A stretch of DNA of 64,000 nucleotides from Marasmius tenuissimus (lineage: Eukaryota; Basidiomycota; Agaricomycetes; Agaricales; Marasmiaceae). The first letter of the stretch is position 1. Every line of letters starts with the position of its first letter. The position numbers were made by a program, and so were the translations under genes. Where the stretch lies: NCBI GenBank assembly GCA_029532415.1, contig JAQOTA010000050.1, forward strand, positions 4,774,001 to 4,838,000. Reading direction: 5' to 3'. The notes beneath the pieces were generated by a model. That model saw nothing but the letters and a program-made list of their open reading frames with translations. It was not told the DNA's origin and ran no database searches. Below are positions 58,827-64,000 of this stretch, piece by piece.

Positions 58827-59433
58827 TCAGAAAAACGCGTTCGCTGCGAAAGTCTTATCCATGCGAACAAACGCCACATCTAAGCTCAGTGGCCAGTCAC
58901 CCCCCATCGACCGAACCGACACACCTCCGGGGGTCTCGTAATAGACCCTCAGTCCGAGAGCGTTTCCATCCTCGTCGAGGCCGTACAATGCAATCCTATT
59001 GCCAGGGAGCTGGTATGCTTTGATACCGTATGATGCCCCCACTGCAAGGGGGTCATCATACCAGGCAAGGACTCTCGGGCTCAGCAGGCGCGACAAGCTG
59101 AGGTTTTTATGGTTTTGTGTTCCATCGAGCTCTGCGCTGAGTCCCCGAATAAAACCGGTTTCACCTTCGACCCAATGGTAGACTGCAGTGTCTTGGTCCT
59201 CTTTGTGGCGGTAGCGGACTACCATGCCTTGTCCGGAGGGGACGGGAGCGCTTCCTTTTCGACCTTCGACTGTGGCACCGATACCGAGCTCGGTGCCATC
59301 GGAGAGCATGATCTTATACCACTGGTCAGTGGTAATGGCGCTACCATCAATGTCAACGAGGTTCTGGAGTGAGTTAAAGGGGGTTAGCCAGAAGTGTGGA
59401 TGGCTCGGCGACGCGTACCTTTGACTGAGACAT
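58827..59433 (-). CDS. Small beta-rich protein of unknown function
   Basis: Two exons: MSQSK (59419-59433) splices to NLVDIDGSAITTDQWYKIML at 59363, and the second exon runs to 58827, giving 183 aa. The second exon contains DGTELGIGATVEGRKGSAPV, VRYRHKEDQDTAVYHWVEGE, LSRLLSPRVLAWYDDPLAVG, SYGIKAYQLPGNRIALYGLD and VYYETPGGVSVRSMG. There is no secretion signal. The alternation of short polar and hydrophobic blocks with many Gly suggests a beta-sheet fold, as in small fungal lectins, but no family is recognised. A TATAAAAG on the minus strand at 59609-59616 may belong to this gene. Confidence 0.65.
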
Positions 59434-60207
59434 TATAAGATCGAGTGTTTGAGAATAGTTGAAGTTGTCGGATGACCGGTCTGCCGAGAAGGAAAGCTCG
59501 CTTCAGGTGGGCCGCGGACGGTAATTATGCATGCATGGACACAACTGACCTTAGATGCTTGTTTGAAGAGGGAGAGAGGACAATGTTCTGTTCGTCCTGA
59601 GATCGAGGCTTTTATAGGGCTGTTTGGGGGCCTCATACGATCTTCAGAGCGGCGCAGTGCATGGAAAAAGGCTAAAAGCTCAGGCAGCCAGCGAACTCAG
59701 GACCAGTCGGGTAGCCTGAGAGACAGACAAAACGACAGCTCGACAGAAAGACACCAGAAGACCACCTCAAGTAGTCCTTCCAACGGAGGATTATAATACC
59801 AGATTCAATGTTCCGGAAGACTGACTGCCAGCAAAACCAAGCGTGCGACATGACTTTTCCATGACTGCGTATGTTTCTCACGCCATCCCGTGTTACCGCA
59901 AACCTCCAACATTCAATTCACCTTACAAGTGGTAAATACAAAGTACAGCATATACAGATCATTCGTAGCACAATTTTTCTAGTTATGTTTTTTTTTGTTA
60001 GGTGGAGAAAGTTCTGTCCAGTCAGTAGCCCACATGATTTCTTCGTATGTGTCTTCCAAGTTTCAGTTACGATTCAACGTTCATTCATTCATTCAAGTCG
60101 CGAGTGGTAATTTCCAAGCCTATGTGTTTCCGTCCTTGCAATTAGTACGAGTGAACGGAGCCCATCGAACCGGCAATGAGAAATCGGGGTGCTCACCTTT
60201 CAAATCA

Positions 60208-61333
60208 TTACTCGAGGGAGTCCAATGCGCGGCTTCGACGAACCAAGCCATTGCCTCTGCCATCCCGGGAGCGACTTCTGGAACGACTGCGACTTCCGTG
60301 ACGTCGAGCGGTTAGTCCGCCACTTCTGGAGCGACTCCTAGAATGACTGCCATGTCGACGGGCAACCAGATTGTTCCCACTACGAGAGCGACTCCTGCTG
60401 CGGCTATGACTACCGTGGCGACGAGCGGTTAACCCGCCGCTCCTGGAGCGGCTTCTGGAGTGGCTACCGTGACGACGAGCTACTAGATTTCCCCCGCTTC
60501 CGGAGCGGCTCCTGCTACGGCTATGACTGCCGTGGCGACGAGCAGCCAACCCGCCACTCCTAGAGCGGCTCCTAGAGTGGCTACCGTGTCGACGAGCAAC
60601 CAGATTTCCCCCCCTGCCACTCCTAGAACGAGAGCGGCTACGACTACTGTGGCGACGAGCAGTTAACCCGCCGCTCCTAGAGCGGCTCCTAGAATGACTA
60701 CCGTGTCGACGGGCTACTAGATTTCCCCCGCTTCGGGAGCGGCTCCTGCTACGGCTGTGACTGCCGTGGCGCCGGGCGGTCAACCCACCGCTCCTAGAGC
60801 GACTCCTGGAGTGGTTGCCATGTCGGCGGGCTATCAGGTTACCCCCGCTACGGGAGCGGCTCCTGGAGTGACTACCGTGTCGACGAGCAGTCAGTCCACC
60901 ACTCCTAGAGCGGCTCCTAGAGTGGCTGCCGTGTCGGCGGCGTGTAAGTCCATCGTGACTGCGTCCACGTCCGCGTTCGCCACTGTCGCCATGCTTGCGA
61001 GCAGTGAGGATGACACGGTCACGGCTACGACCACGCTCTCGAGAGTGGCTATCGCCATGGCGGCGTTTGGCGACCTGGGAATGGTGTCAGCACGAGTTAG
61101 CCATAATGACCCAAAAAAGACAGGAAGAAATCACCTCAGCGAATTCGGAGCGTCCGCGAACCTCGTCAGACGCGACGTTGATCTCATTGGACCCGACGAC
61201 GGGGTTGATCTACCGTTGTACCGTTAGAAGGAAACAGGGCGTAGTGATTGAACGTATGATTTACCGGGATAGCAGTAACAGCGGTGACAACTGCTGCTAC
61301 GACGAAGAGAGCGAAGTTCTTCTTGAATTGCAT
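60208..61333 (-). CDS. Secreted RS-rich repeat protein with dibasic separators (candidate Kex2-processed repeat protein)
   Basis: ATG at 61333 gives a clear signal peptide, MQFKKNFALFVVAAVVTAVT plus AIP. A short exon (VRGRSEFAE) and a long third exon (60208-61074) follow; total 320 aa. After VAKRRHGDSHSRERGRSRDR the chain is about twelve repeats of the type ARRHGSHSRSRSRSGGLT, alternating with longer units ending GGNLV, up to a terminal GLVRRSRALDSLE. Each repeat starts with Arg-Arg, the cleavage signal of the Golgi protease Kex2. Signal peptide plus regular dibasic-separated repeats is the hallmark of fungal Kex2-processed repeat proteins, whose peptides are released outside the cell. Function of the peptides is unknown; the Arg/Ser content is unusual. 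All introns are in phase 0. Confidence 0.72.
60250..60960 (-). repeat. Tandem coding repeat, about 54-63 nt units in dimers of about 117 nt
   Basis: Underlies the ARRHGSHSRSRSRS repeats of the secreted protein. Two unit types alternate (ending GGLT or GGNLV), so the longer period is about 39 codons. The frame is conserved on the minus strand only; plus-strand frames are interrupted. Confidence 0.8.
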
Positions 61334-61392
61334 GGTGATTGGATCTTTACGATTTAGTCGTTTGATGTCCTTCAGTGGTCGTACGACCACTG

Positions 61393-61400
61393 CTTTTATA
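61393..61400 (-). promoter_or_regulatory. TATA box of the repeat-protein gene
   Basis: TATAAAAG on the minus strand, 60 bp upstream of the ATG at 61333, a normal fungal distance for a highly expressed secreted protein. Confidence 0.5.
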
Positions 61401-62402
61401 CGCGGTAAAAGGTGAGCTGTGAGTCGAAAACACGAAATAGGGAACGTCCATCCCTCAGGGGAATCCTTCCGCCTCTGAGAGAGTGTGTAAGTCCGCCAAG
61501 ACCAGGGGAGCTGCAGGCTGTGAGCAGTGGTGTAAGTGGCGAATTCAGTGTTTTCGAGGAACATAAAAGACGACGAACACATGAGAGAGCGGTAAAAGAC
61601 GCCGGCCGGCCGAACGAAAGCGCAGCACCAGGGGATTGGAGAGTTTTTTTAACCAGAACACTGGAGAGTTGGATTAAGGTTTTTGAAGCCGTTGATCAAG
61701 GACGATAATGGACGGAAGTGGCAAAGAACTCTCATCGCTGGGAAATCTGTTCGGAGGTCCCCATCTCTGAACAGGGGTCTCGTGAAGGACTGTTGGTTTA
61801 CCCTCGACTGCGCACCCTGGTATGTTGTTCTTGGCATGAAAATGAGCACAAAACAGGGAGAATTTAATCAGACCCATCCTCGCTCGAAAATAGCACCGCA
61901 GTATTCATGAGAGCTTTAACGACCGGTTAAGGAGTCGGTGGAGGATGGGGATCTGTGATGATCCAGGTTTCGAGAGGTCCGTAGTAGAGAACCAGAGACC
62001 CATACAGTCACTGTGGCATCATCACCATCATTCGTGAGATCATGTTGCGATTTGAGTGATAGTTGTTTCCACTTGCGAACTTATCATACCCGAGGAGCTG
62101 GGTCTTCATTGACCTGAACCAGGACAGAGGTTCATTTGAAGACCTTTAACCTATGAATACCAGAGTAATCGACCTAGGCAGTCACTTTGAAAATTCGTGG
62201 GGGGGGGGGGGCACCACCAAGAAATATAGGTTCGTCAGGGTTCGTCGAACGCTCAGCAGACATTATTCTTGAGTTAAGTTGTCCAGAAATCAGAGGCCGG
62301 TTCGTCTCCAACGATAGCATGACAAAGTGTCATTTGCCGTAGCTGCAGTTGGTACATGACTCGACGGGCGGTTGCGATGCCGATCTGACTTACTCGACCT
62401 CG
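61401..62402. other. Intergenic, with a 13-G run
   Basis: No gene recognised. A run of 13 G residues (62199-62211) stands alone. The end contains the probable leader of the next gene. Confidence 0.35.
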
Positions 62403-63989
62403 ATGGCGTTAACGGAAAGCATGAAGACGTCACATTGTCACATTGTGACCGCTCACCTTCTCTCGAACCTCCAGCACGGCGACCACATTCCTCGAAAAAA
62501 TTTCATGGACACACAGAGTTGGACGTCGATTCGGCCATGGATACCGCCTCTCACACTCTCTGTCCGCGAAATCACGTCCGTTTCAGTTACCTTTATACTC
62601 TCGGCTTCATCAGGACCGCTTGCAGGCGAACCCGATATAGCTGCATTGCTGGAAGACATCCAACATCGAGGCGACGATGAAGTAGATGGCGACGAAGAGG
62701 ATAATAGTACGAGCAACTCGGAATCTGAAGCGAAGAAGCCGTCGTCGTCACCGCCGTCTGTTGTGTCGCGTGCACTCGCTGGAGGACTATCGGTTGAAGT
62801 CGATCATGGATCCTGGCGGAGGGTACTTATAAGGATAGACGACAAGGCAGACGAAGCTGTCATAATTGTCTATGGCCTCATGCCGGGGAGACAATACGAT
62901 GTGGACCTTGAGCTGGTACAAGGACAGACGATGAGAAGCCAGGTGGTGACCCAAGGTACGACCATTCAGAAGAATCGCGCGACGACTGGGCCTCACAGCT
63001 TTTGCATAGGAGGGGACAGTAGCCCTAGTAACGGTACGGCAGCTGAAGCAGAGGCCTCGACCACACCTACAGGACCCACGGATGAGAGCACGCCCACCCG
63101 ACCGAGCACGCCTCCACCTAACGCATCGGCTTCATCACAGGCATCATCCAACCAGCCGCAACATTCACAGCCGTCTGGCACTTCTTTCTCTTTTGCACCT
63201 CTTACGCTCGAGGATAGGATATCCCAGTTACAACAGACACTCTCTCTTCTCAATTCTGAAACTGCCACATTAACTGCCTCACTCAAGTCTGCGAAACGTG
63301 ATTCGCAGAAGGCGGATGCCGCACTTCGTTCTGAAATCGAGGTTCTCCGCCGTGCCTCTGAACGCCACAACGCGGGTGAACTTCGGTCGAAGCAGAAGGT
63401 GCTGGCCTTACAAGAAGCAGTGAAACGGGCGAATAGCTCCGTCACAGAGACTAAAGCAGAAATACAACAGGTGGAGGAGGCCAACCCCGAGTTGGAGGCA
63501 GAAAGGGATCAGAAGGAAAAGGAATATCAACGGATATTGGCGCAAGCTGACAAGGTACGCGCGGAGCGTGAGCATGAGGAGGAAGTGGTTCGGAAGAGGA
63601 TAGATGGGTACAAGAGCGAGCTTAACACGTTGAATAAAGCACAAGAAAAGTTGGAGGCAAAACAGGAGAAGGCTGAGAATGGCGTTTTGAAGGAACTTCA
63701 GGAGAAGCTCGATATGGTTGAGCAGGAGCTGCAGGAAATGGAGATGGAGGAAAACATGGCCTACGCATTGGCTCAAGCGGCCGCTCGCCCCCTTGTGCCA
63801 ATAGGACTAGGATTAGGCCCCATAGGACAACAACCCCGTCCGCACAACGTCCCGGAACCTCCGAGTACGATCATCAGTCGACCCTTAGCAGGACCTATAG
63901 CCACTCCGAGAGCTCCCCAGAAGTCTTCTTCCATACCCTCTGCGAACGCGAAGGCAAGCCCTTTGTTTTTACATCTGACTATTGGCTAA
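62403..63989 (+). CDS. Coiled-coil protein near the window edge, unknown function
   Basis: The open frame includes EITSVSVTFILSASSGPLAG, PDIAALLEDIQHRGDDEVDG, DHGSWRRVLIRIDDKADEAV and IIVYGLMPGRQYDVDLELVQ, a beta-rich N-terminal part. A Ser/Thr/Pro-rich linker follows. A long coiled coil then runs from DRISQLQQTLSLLNSETATL to LQEKLDMVEQELQEMEMEEN, and the tail is Pro-rich (IGLGLGPIGQQPRPHNVPEP). The ATG at 62403 is only one candidate start. The frame stops at 63987-63989, but an intron near the end could carry the gene past the window. I recall similar proteins in other mushrooms without an assigned role. Confidence 0.6.
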   Translation: MALTESMKTSHCHIVTAHLLSNLQHGDHIPRKNFMDTQSWTSIRPWIPPLTLSVREITSVSVTFILSASSGPLAGEPDIAALLEDIQHRGDDEVDGDEEDNSTSNSESEAKKPSSSPPSVVSRALAGGLSVEVDHGSWRRVLIRIDDKADEAVIIVYGLMPGRQYDVDLELVQGQTMRSQVVTQGTTIQKNRATTGPHSFCIGGDSSPSNGTAAEAEASTTPTGPTDESTPTRPSTPPPNASASSQASSNQPQHSQPSGTSFSFAPLTLEDRISQLQQTLSLLNSETATLTASLKSAKRDSQKADAALRSEIEVLRRASERHNAGELRSKQKVLALQEAVKRANSSVTETKAEIQQVEEANPELEAERDQKEKEYQRILAQADKVRAEREHEEEVVRKRIDGYKSELNTLNKAQEKLEAKQEKAENGVLKELQEKLDMVEQELQEMEMEENMAYALAQAAARPLVPIGLGLGPIGQQPRPHNVPEPPSTIISRPLAGPIATPRAPQKSSSIPSANAKASPLFLHLTIG

Positions 63990-64000
63990 CGTCGTGTACT

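Noticed and set aside
60250..60960. Regular repeats considered as a CRISPR-like array
   Set aside because: Units are coding, of changing length, and without unique spacers; the genome is eukaryotic.
60757..61227. Plus-strand Ala/Thr/Pro-rich frame of 156 codons
   Set aside because: Antisense shadow of the repeat protein. The minus-strand frame has a signal peptide, spliced exons and repeats in constant frame, and plus-strand frames break in the repeat.
62199..62211. Run of 13 G residues as a possible regulatory or recombination signal
   Set aside because: A lone homopolymer in intergenic DNA; no further structure supports a function.

Overview
The window reads as nuclear DNA of a mushroom-type basidiomycete (Agaricomycete). 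Nearly every gene is cut by short GT..AG introns of about 35-100 nt, genes are closely packed on both strands, and the mobile elements (KDZ transposon with passenger genes, RNase H/zf-RVT LINE, hAT MITE) are of kinds common in such genomes. All exon joins were made by eye from splice signals, reading frame and remembered family similarity; no search was run.

1-38 kb is mostly ordinary host genome: a Ser/Pro-rich membrane protein (-), a Nudix CoA diphosphatase (-), a zinc alcohol/polyol dehydrogenase (+), a long coiled-coil protein (+), a SURF4/Erv29 cargo receptor (+), the DNA repair glycosylase MutY/MUTYH (+), a WOPR (Gti1/Pac2) transcription factor (+), an RMD1/DUF155 membrane protein (+), exocyst Sec5 (-), a damaged MYND-finger gene (+), fatty acid 2-hydroxylase SCS7 (+), a CDF metal transporter (-), a secreted GH16 glucanase-like enzyme (+), and a tandem pair of GNAT acetyltransferase-like genes (-). 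Gene-poor stretches lie at 11.6-14.1, 16.1-18.0 and 19.2-20.6 kb.

39.8-58.5 kb is the unusual part: a three-level nest of mobile DNA inside one host gene. The gene encodes a second MYND zinc-finger protein, whose halves lie at 39,787-41,170 and 57,543-58,466. A 614-bp hAT-type MITE (8-bp target duplication CCCACCCA) sits near the end of its MYND finger. A 5'-truncated LINE with a 33-nt poly(A) tail and a perfect 16-bp target duplication sits in a later exon. Inside the LINE reading frame lies a complete 12,984-bp Kyakuja-Dileera-Zisupton (KDZ) DNA transposon with about 420-bp terminal inverted repeats, a mirrored hairpin 21 bp from each tip, and a 7-bp target duplication. Removing the KDZ element plus one AAGTAAG restores the LINE frame exactly, and removing the LINE plus one 16-bp copy restores the host frame. 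The order of events was therefore gene, then LINE, then KDZ.

The KDZ element holds a transposase and six passenger genes: a multi-exon protein of unknown function, a protein with an RNase H1-type hybrid-binding domain, a coiled-coil protein, two related basic/coiled-coil proteins in tandem, and a small basic protein beside the transposase. The transposase start codon lies inside the right inverted repeat, and the left repeat carries a second copy of that start region.

58.8-64 kb returns to host genes: a small protein of unknown function (-), a secreted protein made of about twelve RS-rich repeats separated by Arg-Arg pairs that looks like a Kex2-processed repeat protein (-), and a coiled-coil protein near the right edge (+).
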